A DNA stretch of 17,605 nt from JANPGR01 sp031424015. Its GTDB lineage: Bacteria; Patescibacteriota; Minisyncoccia; Phycocordibacterales; UBA1006. The notes under the pieces were generated by a model. That model was given only the letters and a program-made list of their open reading frames with translations, searched no databases and was not told where the DNA came from. The position numbers and the translations under genes were made by a program. Shown piece after piece: positions 1 through 5,657 of this stretch. How positions within the stretch are numbered: the first letter of the stretch is position 1; each line of letters starts with the position of its first letter. The stretch lies in contig JANPGR010000040.1 of the NCBI GenBank assembly GCA_031424015.1, forward strand, positions 1 through 17,605. Reading direction: 5' to 3'.

Positions 1-2
1 GA

Positions 3-119
3 TTACTAGAAGATAGAGAGAAATACAACCCTAAACTTCTTGTCGAGAAGCTGAGGAAGATGAAATATGATATACTAACAGAGAATCGTAGGAGATCGTT
101 AGAGGGTAGGTTTGGGTAA
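3..119 (+). CDS. C-terminal end of an unidentified protein (partial)
   Basis: An open frame enters from the left edge and ends at TAA 117-119, giving 38 residues rich in Lys, Arg and Glu; the last residues are RRRSLEGRFG. Only the tail of the protein is visible and I do not recognise the family. The next 230 bases contain no convincing gene. They hold a short G+C-rich patch around 266-285 and the promoter of the next gene. Confidence 0.45.
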   Translation, partial: LLEDREKYNPKLLVEKLRKMKYDILTENRRRSLEGRFG

Positions 120-313
120 CCTTTTCTAATGAGCTATTAAGAAAGATATTCGTGGAATCTACCATGAGTCATTCGGAGTATATAAATACTACCGATTATG
201 TCGCTCCTATATCACAAATCTCAAAAAATCGTATATTTTAGAGCTATCATTTCCCGTTTGAATTATGCCCGCGGGGAGGGGCCATTTACTTTTTGACTGA
301 TTACAAAAATGTA

Positions 314-341
314 TTGACCAGGTTCAAATAACCTTTACAAT
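314..341 (+). promoter_or_regulatory. Promoter of the 350-921 gene pair
   Basis: A -35 box TTGACC (314-319), a 16-base spacer and a -10 box TACAAT (336-341) make a good housekeeping-type promoter. Transcription would start about one base before the ATG at 350, so the mRNA would be leaderless or nearly so. There is no room for a Shine-Dalgarno site between the -10 box and the start codon. Confidence 0.6.
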
Positions 342-349
342 ATAGGTAT

Positions 350-661
350 ATGGAACTTACAGCAACGACACCTGATTATGCAACATTCAGAGTGATGCAG
401 CAGAAAAAGTCAGCTCGAGCTCACCGCAAGAAGCAGCGAGCAGAAGCTGCTCTGACTTATGAGGACCGACTACATAGACTAAAAATGTCTACATTACAGT
501 TTTTTGAGGATGCGCTGGTATCCAATAATTATGGTCAAACTATCAAATTCGAAGTAGCAAAAACACTATTAGATTACGAAATCAAGTCAAAGATGATAGA
601 TATGAGAAATTCACCACTACGGTCCACCGACACCATAATGCTATCCAGTAAAGACATATGA
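350..661 (+). CDS. Hypothetical protein, 103 aa, basic N-terminal half
   Basis: I do not recognise this protein. It is soluble with no membrane segment. Residues 18-33 are strongly basic (QKKSARAHRKKQRAEA), followed by a region likely to be helical. The start lies 8 bases after a strong -10 box. Its TGA stop overlaps the ATG of the next gene (ATGA, 658-661), so the two are almost certainly co-translated. The partner resembles a phage terminase small subunit, so a nucleic-acid-related role is possible, but that is inference from context only. Confidence 0.7.
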   Translation: MELTATTPDYATFRVMQQKKSARAHRKKQRAEAALTYEDRLHRLKMSTLQFFEDALVSNNYGQTIKFEVAKTLLDYEIKSKMIDMRNSPLRSTDTIMLSSKDI

Positions 662-921
662 CCTACAAACAATCCCGAGCGTTACAATTTATGGTGGAAA
701 ATGGTGGAAATATGTATCGTGCGATGATTGATGCTGGATATTCCCCTAATACAGCCAAAACGCCCCGGAAACTGACTAAATCAATGCATATACAGAAATA
801 TCTACTTGAGCACAATTCACTACTAGACAAGGCAATTTCAAGCCTCTCGAGCACCATGGAGCATGGCTCTACCCGAGAAAAACTTCGGGTTGCAAGGTTT
901 TGTTTGAATAGCAGTTTATAG
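658..921 (+). CDS. Terminase-small-subunit-like DNA-binding protein, 87 aa
   Basis: The N-terminal half has the pattern typical of terminase small subunit helix-turn-helix proteins: a stretch like 'TYKQSRALQFMVENGGN', then 'AMIDAGYS', then a Pro-Arg-Lys-Leu segment (about residues 35-42) leading to the recognition region. These proteins bind DNA. In phages they recognise packaging sites, but here no large terminase subunit or other phage gene is present, so a regulatory or island-specific role is as likely. At 87 residues it is shorter than usual terminase small subunits. It overlaps the upstream gene by 4 bases. A longer relative with the same pattern is encoded at 3360-3755 on the other strand. 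Confidence 0.65.
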   Translation: MTYKQSRALQFMVENGGNMYRAMIDAGYSPNTAKTPRKLTKSMHIQKYLLEHNSLLDKAISSLSSTMEHGSTREKLRVARFCLNSSL

Positions 922-942
922 GTAGAGCATTCTCGAGGAGGC

Positions 943-985
943 CTTCCTGCTTCCTGTTAGTATATATACATCAGGAAGCAGGAAG
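943..985. repeat. Perfect 14-bp inverted repeat with internal duplication
   Basis: CTTCCTGCTTCCTG (943-956) and CAGGAAGCAGGAAG (972-985) are perfect inverse complements around a 15-base AT-rich loop. Each arm is itself a doubled 7-mer (CTTCCTG twice, CAGGAAG twice). It lies between a stop at 921 and the next promoter. Neither side is followed by a T-run, so it is not a classic intrinsic terminator. It could be an operator, an mRNA-stabilising 3' hairpin or a recombination site. Confidence 0.7.
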
Positions 986-1016
986 CTGAATATGCACTTC
1001 AAAAGTGCGGTAATTC

Positions 1017-1025
1017 TGATATACT
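1017..1025 (+). promoter_or_regulatory. Extended -10 promoter, leaderless start
   Basis: TG-A-TATACT (TG at 1017-1018, hexamer 1020-1025) is an extended -10 element. Only 6 bases separate it from the ATG at 1032, so transcription should begin at or next to the A of the start codon. No good -35 box is seen, as is usual for extended -10 promoters. Confidence 0.6.
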
Positions 1026-1031
1026 GCCTGT

Positions 1032-1913
1032 ATGAAAATTATCACCCACGACGGCACAATGCATCCAGATGAGGTTATGGCATGTGCCATACTCCTCCTC
1101 GTATATCCCGATGCATCAATAACGAGAACTCGTAATATCGAGGATATTGCCGCGGCTGATGTCGTAGTGGATGTTGGCAATATACATAATGCGAGCAAGT
1201 TACGATTTGACCACCATCAACCTGGTGGCGCAGGTACTCGTGATAACGGCATTCCGTATTCGGCCTGTGGTTTGGTGTGGCAGAGGTTCGGAAGTCAAAT
1301 CTGCGACAATGACACAGAACTATTGGAGTCGATTGACTCACTAGTAATTCAACCGATAGATGCTGCTGATAATTCAATCAGAGTATATGATTCTCCATAT
1401 CGTCTGAAAGTTCTCGATTTTGCAACAATGGTCAAGCAGATGAGACCCACATGGGGAGAGCTGAGGAATGACCCAACTATGCCTGATAGAGTATTTACGG
1501 ATTTGGTGAATCTTGGAAAACTTATTCTACAGAGGATAACTACAAAACATAATGACCTTAAAGAGAGTAGTCCTGATATTCTCGCAGCGTATAATTCTGC
1601 CCCCGACAAGAGATATATTGTCTGTGATTTTCCTATTTCAAAACATGCCTTTTGGTCACTGCGAGACCAGATGCCAGAACTACTGATGTGTGTATCAAAC
1701 GTTGATGATGAGTACGCCTATATACTGGTAATGAAAGATGCTCGTGGTAACTTCAAATTTGAAATGCCACAAAGTTGGCGTTCGTTACGAGGTGCAGAGC
1801 TTGAGAAAGTATCCGGTATTCCAGGGGTAGAGTTCTGTCATGCTGCTGGATTCTTTGTCAACTGCAAGACAAAAGAATCGGCGATTGCAGTCGTGAGAAA
1901 GGTATTACAATAA
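1032..1913 (+). CDS. MYG1/UPF0160 family DHH-type hydrolase, 293 aa
   Basis: The N-terminus carries the hallmarks of the MYG1/UPF0160 family, which belongs to the DHH phosphoesterase superfamily: ITHDGTMHPDEVMACA at residues 4-19, 'TRTRN' near 31-35, 'VVDVGN' near 45-50, and the metal-binding 'RFDHHQPGG' near 58-66. These motifs supply the metal ligands. Eukaryotic MYG1 is a 3'-5' exoribonuclease; the bacterial members are poorly characterised and are usually annotated as metal-dependent protein hydrolases. The 293 residues match the length of short bacterial members, so the gene looks intact. It starts directly after an extended -10 box and is followed, after 16 bases, by the decayed nucleotidyltransferase gene. 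Confidence 0.88.
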   Translation: MKIITHDGTMHPDEVMACAILLLVYPDASITRTRNIEDIAAADVVVDVGNIHNASKLRFDHHQPGGAGTRDNGIPYSACGLVWQRFGSQICDNDTELLESIDSLVIQPIDAADNSIRVYDSPYRLKVLDFATMVKQMRPTWGELRNDPTMPDRVFTDLVNLGKLILQRITTKHNDLKESSPDILAAYNSAPDKRYIVCDFPISKHAFWSLRDQMPELLMCVSNVDDEYAYILVMKDARGNFKFEMPQSWRSLRGAELEKVSGIPGVEFCHAAGFFVNCKTKESAIAVVRKVLQ

Positions 1914-1929
1914 ACTAAAATTAAACATT

Positions 1930-2508
1930 ATGAATCAAGAACGAAAAGTTATAAAAACACAAGAAGAGGTTTGAGAAGTAGCTAGAGCAGCTATAAATGA
2001 ACTCTACGAGACTTACAGTGGCCAAGGCCTACTCGCTGTGTATGTTTGGGGTTCTATGCTGACAAATGAGTTCAATCCTGGGTCTAGCGATGTGGACTCT
2101 ATTGCTATTGTTCAAAACGAGGTTCCACTCGAACTCGAGGAGAAAATGATGAACCATGTTCGTACTACCTATCCAGGTCTAGAAGATTTCTATATCAGGT
2201 TTATTTATCTTGGCGAACTAAATGGTGAAAAGGCAAGAGCTCCTCTGGCAAGTGTTATCTATCCAAAAATCCTATTATTGGAAATGCCAAATTGGAGACA
2301 TATCATTGGTCAGGAATTTACCAATCAAGATTTTGAATCAATCGAAACCAAACTGGAACAGGTCGAGGCTGAGCTGAAACAAATGCAGTCTACTCGTAAT
2401 GAATGCGAACTGGTAGAACGTGATATTCATGACTTTTTGACCTATCCCAGAACCATAATGGAACACCCTGCAATAATCCTACTAAAACATAGGGAAATCG
2501 CTCAGTAA
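1930..2508 (+). pseudogene. Broken nucleotidyltransferase gene fused in frame to a recombinase tail
   Basis: The natural start appears to be ATG 1930, 16 bases after the hydrolase gene, but codon 15 is TGA (1972-1974). An open frame resumes and can be read from GTG 2038 to TAA 2508 (156 aa). The segment VYVWGS-(9 residues)-SDVDS is the Gly-Ser...Asp-x-Asp signature of minimal (MNT/aminoglycoside-type) nucleotidyltransferases, where the two Asp residues bind metal. From about 2320 the protein stops resembling a nucleotidyltransferase and becomes the C-terminal region of a large serine recombinase; 'RNECELVERDIHDFL' is shared exactly with the intact recombinase. The TAA at 2506-2508 replaces a Glu codon of that relative. 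Two stops and a chimeric structure argue for a pseudogene, although a shortened product from GTG 2038 cannot be excluded. Confidence 0.7.
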
Positions 2509-2634
2509 CAGGCTTTATGGACGCTTGTTTTCGATGAACTGCCAACCTATACAGAAATAGTCAGTGGAACACCCAAATTATCCCTTGTTTTCCAGGATAA
2601 TCGTACTATTTCGGATGAAGAAAACTCTATTGTG
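2320..2634 (+). pseudogene. Remnant of a large serine recombinase 3' end
   Basis: This segment aligns without frameshift to residues ~462-560 of the recombinase at 15640-17382, starting at 'SIETKLE' and including 'IILLKHREI', 'ELPTYTEI' and 'SGTPKLSL'. Similarity is highest towards the 3' end. One in-frame TAA (2506-2508) interrupts it. The similarity stops at the heptamer attgtgc (2629-2635), the same heptamer that marks the edge of the tRNA-Gly gene at 17314-17320. Known family: large serine recombinases integrate elements at short core sites. Inference: this is the right end of an older, related island that was once beside the tRNA. Confidence 0.75.
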
Positions 2635-2635
2635 C
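2629..2635. other. Candidate left attachment core (attL)
   Basis: The heptamer attgtgc is the last block shared with the recombinase/tRNA junction at 17314-17320. To its left the sequence matches the intact recombinase gene; to its right it does not match the tRNA. That is what is expected at the left junction of an element inserted between an older recombinase gene and the tRNA. The crossover dinucleotide cannot be fixed from one sequence. Confidence 0.45.
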
Positions 2636-2719
2636 AAGACGAGAGATTGTGGTGGAACACCTGGGAAGGAATTATTTTATCCTGGAAACACATTTTTATT
2701 TTACATCCTATAAAAAACA

Positions 2720-2755
2720 TATTTATATAATACTTGCAAAAAAGTCATATAAATA
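2720..2755 (-). terminator. Possible AT-rich terminator of the 2763-2960 gene
   Basis: TATTTATAT (2720-2728) and ATATAAATA (2747-2755) form a 9-bp inverted repeat. Read on the minus strand it begins 7 bases after the stop codon at 2763 and is followed by a T-rich stretch. The stem is all A-T and therefore weak. Confidence 0.4.
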
Positions 2756-2762
2756 AGTGTTT

Positions 2763-2960
2763 TTATTTCCAACTTTGCCATATTAAATTAGAGAATAATA
2801 CCATACTTTGATATAGCTCCATTATTTCTTCATCTGTTCTATTGTTCAATTTACTTTTTATTTTTATGCTAAATTCACTATACAGATCTGGATTAACAAC
2901 AAAATTGCCTTCTAGTGTTGGCATTTTATGTTGTTTCGATGTAATCGTATTATCTAGCAT
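2763..2960 (-). CDS. Hypothetical small acidic-helix protein, 65 aa
   Basis: Not recognised. The second half (RTDEEIMELYQSMVLFSNLI, near residues 41-60) looks like an amphipathic helix; there is no signal peptide or clear membrane segment. It is the leftmost gene inside the proposed island and is read toward the left border. Its ATG is preceded by an AT-rich region with several TATA-like boxes but no clear Shine-Dalgarno site. A possible AT-rich terminator follows it. It could be a small regulator or excision accessory factor, but only the position supports that. Confidence 0.55.
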   Translation of the reverse strand: MLDNTITSKQHKMPTLEGNFVVNPDLYSEFSIKIKSKLNNRTDEEIMELYQSMVLFSNLIWQSWK

Positions 2961-3005
2961 AGAGTAATGGAACTATATATACTATAAGGAGTTAATTTTG
3001 AGTTC

Positions 3006-3122
3006 AGAGTTAACTTCGTAACTCTATCGAATTTCCGTTTTCTGGACAGAAATTCTCTAGAATGACCAATGTATCATTTTTTTAATTTCAGACACCGTAC
3101 GGGGCAATTTAGTATCATTTTT
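3006..3122. repeat. Short inverted and direct repeats in an intergenic region
   Basis: The gap 2961-3120 holds an inverted repeat AGAGTTA (3006-3012)/TAACTCT (3019-3025) and an 11-bp direct repeat GTATCATTTTT at 3071-3081 and 3112-3122. The second direct-repeat copy runs into the stop codon of the gene ending at 3121. These could be binding sites for one of the island regulators. No gene is seen in the gap. Confidence 0.45.
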
Positions 3123-3354
3123 ACCCTTCCTCAGGTGTGTTTTGATTATTATCAGATAATTGAACACAGTATTGAATTACCTCCTTTTTGTTTGACGAAG
3201 TATAGTCATTTTTATCAACTAACCTGTTGAACCATTCAACTATCTTTTTACTGGTATAATTCTGATGTCTTACTGCAATAGAAAACTGAATTAAAGTTGA
3301 TAAAAATGGATTACCCTTTTGGGCTTTCTTGAAATTGTATTGTAAACTTTTCAT
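3121..3354 (-). CDS. Hypothetical protein, 77 aa, second gene of a cassette
   Basis: Not recognised. It is basic at the N-terminus (KSLQYNFKKAQKGNP) with a helical middle ('KKIVEWFNRLVDKNDYTSS') and an acidic end. It starts 5 bases after the stop of the terminase-small-subunit-like gene, so the two form one transcription unit and probably act together. The left-flank cassette (350-921) also pairs an unknown small protein with a terminase-small-subunit-like protein, but there the order is reversed and I see no similarity between the two unknown partners. Confidence 0.6.
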   Translation of the reverse strand: MKSLQYNFKKAQKGNPFLSTLIQFSIAVRHQNYTSKKIVEWFNRLVDKNDYTSSNKKEVIQYCVQLSDNNQNTPEEG

Positions 3355-3359
3355 ATATG

Positions 3360-3755
3360 TTATAGGTTTAATAATTCTTGTATTCGCTTTTGTTCTGATT
3401 CTGGTAATAGTATTTGGATACTGTTTGGTATCTTTCCCTCTAATTGACTAATGATTTCGCGTATTGTCTTCAATGAATTTGTTAACTCGCCATATTTTGC
3501 ATAGTGTATTTTCGCTATCATTGCATCAATAACTTGATCTCTATGTAGAATCAGTTTAGTGAGATATTCGTTCATTTCTTTTTCAATAAGATTTACAACC
3601 ATAGGTGACTTGAAAACCCTTTGCGGATTGCGCACCATAGAATGCGAATACCCTGCTTTTCGCAAGATTTCAGATTGTTTCATTTTGCCACCATTTGCCA
3701 CCATTTCGGTAATGGCTAGTTTTTGTTTGGTTGTGAGGTTCTGGTTGGTTTTCAT
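3360..3755 (-). CDS. Terminase-small-subunit-like DNA-binding protein, 131 aa
   Basis: Residues 8-50 follow the terminase small subunit HTH pattern: 'TTKQKLAITEMVANGGKM', then 'ILRKAGYSHS', then 'VRNPQRVFKSPMV'. A long C-terminal helical region, 'IDAMIAKIHYAKYGELTNS' and beyond, could mediate oligomerisation. Known family role: DNA recognition for phage packaging. With no large subunit, portal or capsid gene in view, a role in island regulation or DNA handling is more plausible here. It is longer than its relative at 658-921 and shares the 'NGG...AGYS' core with it. The downstream 77-aa gene follows after 5 bases. Confidence 0.68.
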   Translation of the reverse strand: MKTNQNLTTKQKLAITEMVANGGKMKQSEILRKAGYSHSMVRNPQRVFKSPMVVNLIEKEMNEYLTKLILHRDQVIDAMIAKIHYAKYGELTNSLKTIREIISQLEGKIPNSIQILLPESEQKRIQELLNL

Positions 3756-3853
3756 AAGTTATCTGCCTGAATATCCATATCAAAAAAACCTAGATATTCT
3801 TCTAGATTGAACTATACCTGACTGTATTTGTAGAAGACTTAACTGTAGTACGG

Positions 3854-4702
3854 TTAAGATCCGGATTGTCTACCGTACAGTTTAATTCTTATATTACTAA
3901 TAACTTTATTTATACTGCCTACATCTAGTTCTAATTCAGAAAATGCCTTATTCTTAAACAGCTCTCTCTGTATTTCCTTTGCAGATAATTTTTTTGAGTG
4001 CAACTCCCAAATCAAATTATTTCTTTCACGAATAGTAGGGTTCGATTTAGTCCGCTTGTATTTTGTTACCCCCTCTTCGCCAGTTATATAATTATTTTGT
4101 ATGCTCATAATTAAATTTGAATTATTCCTAACATAATCCAGTATATCTCGAAGACTTGCATTTGCAGCGATTCTCAATACTACAGGATAACCTGGAAATT
4201 CATCTTTATATTCATAACTAATACTATTTCCATCTTCATCTGACGACAACTCATAAATATCCCTTTCTATATTTGAGGATGTTACCATACATAAATTTTC
4301 TGTTTTAAAAATGTTTTCCATACTATTATTACTTTTAAAAAAGAATTTATTAAATACAAGATATTTTTCAATCAGCCGAAATACCGTGTCCGACTTTATT
4401 GAAAAACCTAGCGATAGTTTATATATCTCTTTATTATAAATTTTCATAAATTCATTTTTTTGCCTGCTCCCTCTTGAATCTGCTGTTGTATTAAACTTTT
4501 TAACAAAAAATGAATCAGGAATCATTATCAGCTTGCGCATTCTTTTTAGATTTTCTTTATTCCTTGGAAAGCCATTTCTTGGGAACCCTAATGTCTTTCT
4601 TGTTTTTCTAATTTTTTCAGCAAAAACAGGTGACTCTATAGTCGATTTAAACTGTGTTACTATTTTCAAGTGTGATGTTGATTCTTTATTGCTACTCTCC
4701 AT
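3854..4702 (-). CDS. Hypothetical protein with possible C-terminal HTH, 282 aa
   Basis: Not recognised with certainty. The first 60 residues are very basic and include a small duplication (GFPRNGFPRN, residues 39-48). The middle contains 'YPVVLRIAANASLRDILDY' near 172-190. Residues ~221-275 ('NPTIRERNNLIWELHSKKLS', then a helix and 'INKVISNIRIKL') resemble a winged-helix or resolvase-type DNA-binding domain. A DNA-binding regulator is therefore reasonable but unproven. It is divergent from the structured RNA at 4787, with 84 bases between, so it is well placed to control that transcript. Its own promoter is an extended -10 box 9 bases before the ATG. No membrane or export signal is seen. Confidence 0.6.
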   Translation of the reverse strand: MESSNKESTSHLKIVTQFKSTIESPVFAEKIRKTRKTLGFPRNGFPRNKENLKRMRKLIMIPDSFFVKKFNTTADSRGSRQKNEFMKIYNKEIYKLSLGFSIKSDTVFRLIEKYLVFNKFFFKSNNSMENIFKTENLCMVTSSNIERDIYELSSDEDGNSISYEYKDEFPGYPVVLRIAANASLRDILDYVRNNSNLIMSIQNNYITGEEGVTKYKRTKSNPTIRERNNLIWELHSKKLSAKEIQRELFKNKAFSELELDVGSINKVISNIRIKLYGRQSGS

Positions 4703-4711
4703 ACTATATCA

Positions 4712-4720
4712 AGTATACCA
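4712..4720 (-). promoter_or_regulatory. Extended -10 promoter of the 3854-4702 gene
   Basis: On the minus strand TG-G-TATACT spans 4720-4712, followed by 9 bases and the ATG at 4702. The predicted leader is only 2-3 bases. It is divergent from the RNA promoter at 4772-4780. Confidence 0.55.
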
Positions 4721-4771
4721 AACATCCACATAATGTGTATATCCGAATCACCTATATTTCACGTAATCTTG

Positions 4772-4780
4772 TGATATACT
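4772..4780 (+). promoter_or_regulatory. Extended -10 promoter of the structured RNA
   Basis: TG-A-TATACT spans 4772-4780. Counting 7 bases on places the start at G4787, which is exactly the first base of the long closing stem of the RNA. This agreement supports both the promoter and the RNA 5' end. Confidence 0.6.
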
Positions 4781-4786
4781 ACGTAT

Positions 4787-4927
4787 GTACCCTTTCAAAG
4801 TTAGAATCCGCGAAGTCCGGCTGTTTTTGTCTATTTCTTATTGAATAAAGACGGGCAGTCGAGTCTCGCAATAGGGACGCGTCTTCGCGTCTAACTTTGT
4901 GAGGGTACAGCTCGGCTGTCCCTTTTT
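4787..4927 (+). ncRNA. Structured RNA: sRNA or 5' attenuator/riboswitch candidate
   Basis: Bases 4787-4805 pair with 4890-4908 over 19 positions (17 Watson-Crick pairs, one G-U, one mismatch). After a 3-base bulge, CGCGAAG (4809-4815) pairs perfectly with CTTCGCG (4883-4889). Inside, CGGCTG (4818-4823) can pair with CAGTCG (4856-4861), capped by an AU-rich stem. A local hairpin GACGCG-TCTT-CGCGTC (4876-4891) and the terminator hairpin (4903-4922) use bases of the closing stems, so the two folds exclude each other. That is the design of an attenuator or riboswitch, and two membrane-protein genes follow downstream. It may instead be a free small RNA of about 140 nt. It does not match my recollection of SRP RNA, tmRNA, 6S RNA or T-box consensus sequences. 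Confidence 0.6.
4903..4927 (+). terminator. Intrinsic terminator overlapping the RNA closing stem
   Basis: GGG-T-ACAGC-TCG-GCTGT-CCC (4903-4922) forms an 8-bp stem with one bulge, followed by TTTTTG and more Ts. Its 5' arm (4903-4908) is also the last six bases of the closing stem of the RNA, so forming one weakens the other. AGGGAC (4873-4878) can also pair with GTCCCT (4918-4923), a further antiterminator possibility. Confidence 0.65.
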
Positions 4928-4979
4928 GTTTTGGTCAAAACATACGACTGTTGAGTATTTATCAATAATCAGAGTTTTT

Positions 4980-5231
4980 ATGAATGAACCAAAGCAAAAA
5001 TATAAATCATTTAGATTAAATCTAGGTATTCTTGAACCAGTTGCCCATCAGGCAGGATTTGGAGATATCACGAAAAAAGAGTTTTGGCAATTTAAGAAAA
5101 TGAGTAAAAATGAATACAGAAATGCTGCATCTGCTTGCTTTCTACTTGGTTTTATAATGCCAGTACTGTTTTTGGTTGGTGCTATTATTGCTATTGTTTG
5201 GATATATAAAGTTGTCAGAAAACAAGGCTAA
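4980..5231 (+). CDS. Small membrane protein, 83 aa
   Basis: Not recognised. The frame is open from GTG 4899, but that start lies inside the structured RNA and its terminator, so ATG 4980 is chosen. Residues 1-48 are soluble and basic ('KEFWQFKKMSKNEYRNAA'); residues ~50-78 form one long or two tight membrane helices ('LLGFIMPVLFLVGAIIAIVW'), followed by a short basic tail. The Tyr-Arg-Asn-Ala start of the helix resembles small CPR membrane proteins. It lies 53 bases after the terminator of the upstream RNA and 6 bases before the next gene, so it may be controlled by read-through of that terminator. Its function is unknown. Confidence 0.65.
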   Translation: MNEPKQKYKSFRLNLGILEPVAHQAGFGDITKKEFWQFKKMSKNEYRNAASACFLLGFIMPVLFLVGAIIAIVWIYKVVRKQG

Positions 5232-5237
5232 TTTTAT

Positions 5238-5630
5238 ATGAATAGCACTAGCTGTGATAAAATATTTGAATCAATAGCCCACAATGTACAATTAGGGAAA
5301 ATACGTGTTGGCGTACGTAGAGACCACGCAAATACTTTTTGGTGCAGCACAACTCTTATTGGAAAAGTACTGAATTATGGAACGCCTGTACTAACAGTAC
5401 TAACTATCATCTTCTTTTTCAAAAGTTTATATACTGGTTTTCTGGCATTTTTATGCACACTTGTATACGCATATACATTATCAAAATATGCGTCTTTATA
5501 TACAAAACAGAAACTGTTGTCAAATATGCATCTATTTTTTGCAGCATATGATGCACGATCAATTACACTAAAGTGCGTTGCTACAGGCGAAATTGTGTAT
5601 TATCCTGCCGATCCTAGTAATATACTATAA
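5238..5630 (+). CDS. Membrane protein, 130 aa, helical hairpin
   Basis: Not recognised. A cytosolic-looking N-terminus (1-45) is followed by a hydrophobic hairpin at about 46-82 ('GTPVLTVLTIIFFF', a short turn, 'GFLAFLCTLVYAYTL') and a soluble C-terminal tail with paired Tyr and Pro-Ala-Asp-Pro near the end. It starts 6 bases after the preceding stop with no ribosome-binding site, so the two genes are one unit. The layout (small helical proteins in tandem after a structured leader) could be a transporter-like complex or a toxin-antitoxin-type membrane pair; the sequence does not decide. It converges with the 5658-6347 gene. Confidence 0.65.
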   Translation: MNSTSCDKIFESIAHNVQLGKIRVGVRRDHANTFWCSTTLIGKVLNYGTPVLTVLTIIFFFKSLYTGFLAFLCTLVYAYTLSKYASLYTKQKLLSNMHLFFAAYDARSITLKCVATGEIVYYPADPSNIL

Positions 5631-5657
5631 CTTCTGTTTGACTAAAAACGGAATGGT

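Noticed and set aside
971..1609. Minus-strand open frames across the MYG1-family gene (971-1198, 1075-1377, 1349-1609).
   Set aside because: They are antisense to a well-supported conserved gene and have no family resemblance of their own.
1972..1974. In-frame TGA in the nucleotidyltransferase as evidence for a recoded genetic code (TGA = Gly or Trp).
   Set aside because: The 2154-codon RHS gene and the other long genes contain no in-frame TGA, which recoding organisms use freely. TGA also works as a stop in a coupled ATGA overlap at 658-661. The affected gene carries a second stop and a chimeric end, so decay is simpler.
3836..3860. CTTAAC...GTTAAG hairpin at the end of the 3854-4702 gene as a terminator.
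   Set aside because: The stem is only 6 bp and no T-run follows on either strand.
4787..4927. Structured RNA as a retron ncRNA, 6S RNA, SRP RNA or T-box leader.
   Set aside because: There is no reverse transcriptase nearby. The RNA is too short and lacks the large symmetric bubble of 6S RNA. The SRP and T-box consensus motifs as I know them are absent, although AGGGTAC looks superficially like the T-box AGGGTGG.
4899..4979. Upstream GTG start for the small membrane protein at 4980.
   Set aside because: It would place the start codon inside the closing stem of the RNA and read through a terminator. The extra 27 residues look unlike coding sequence.
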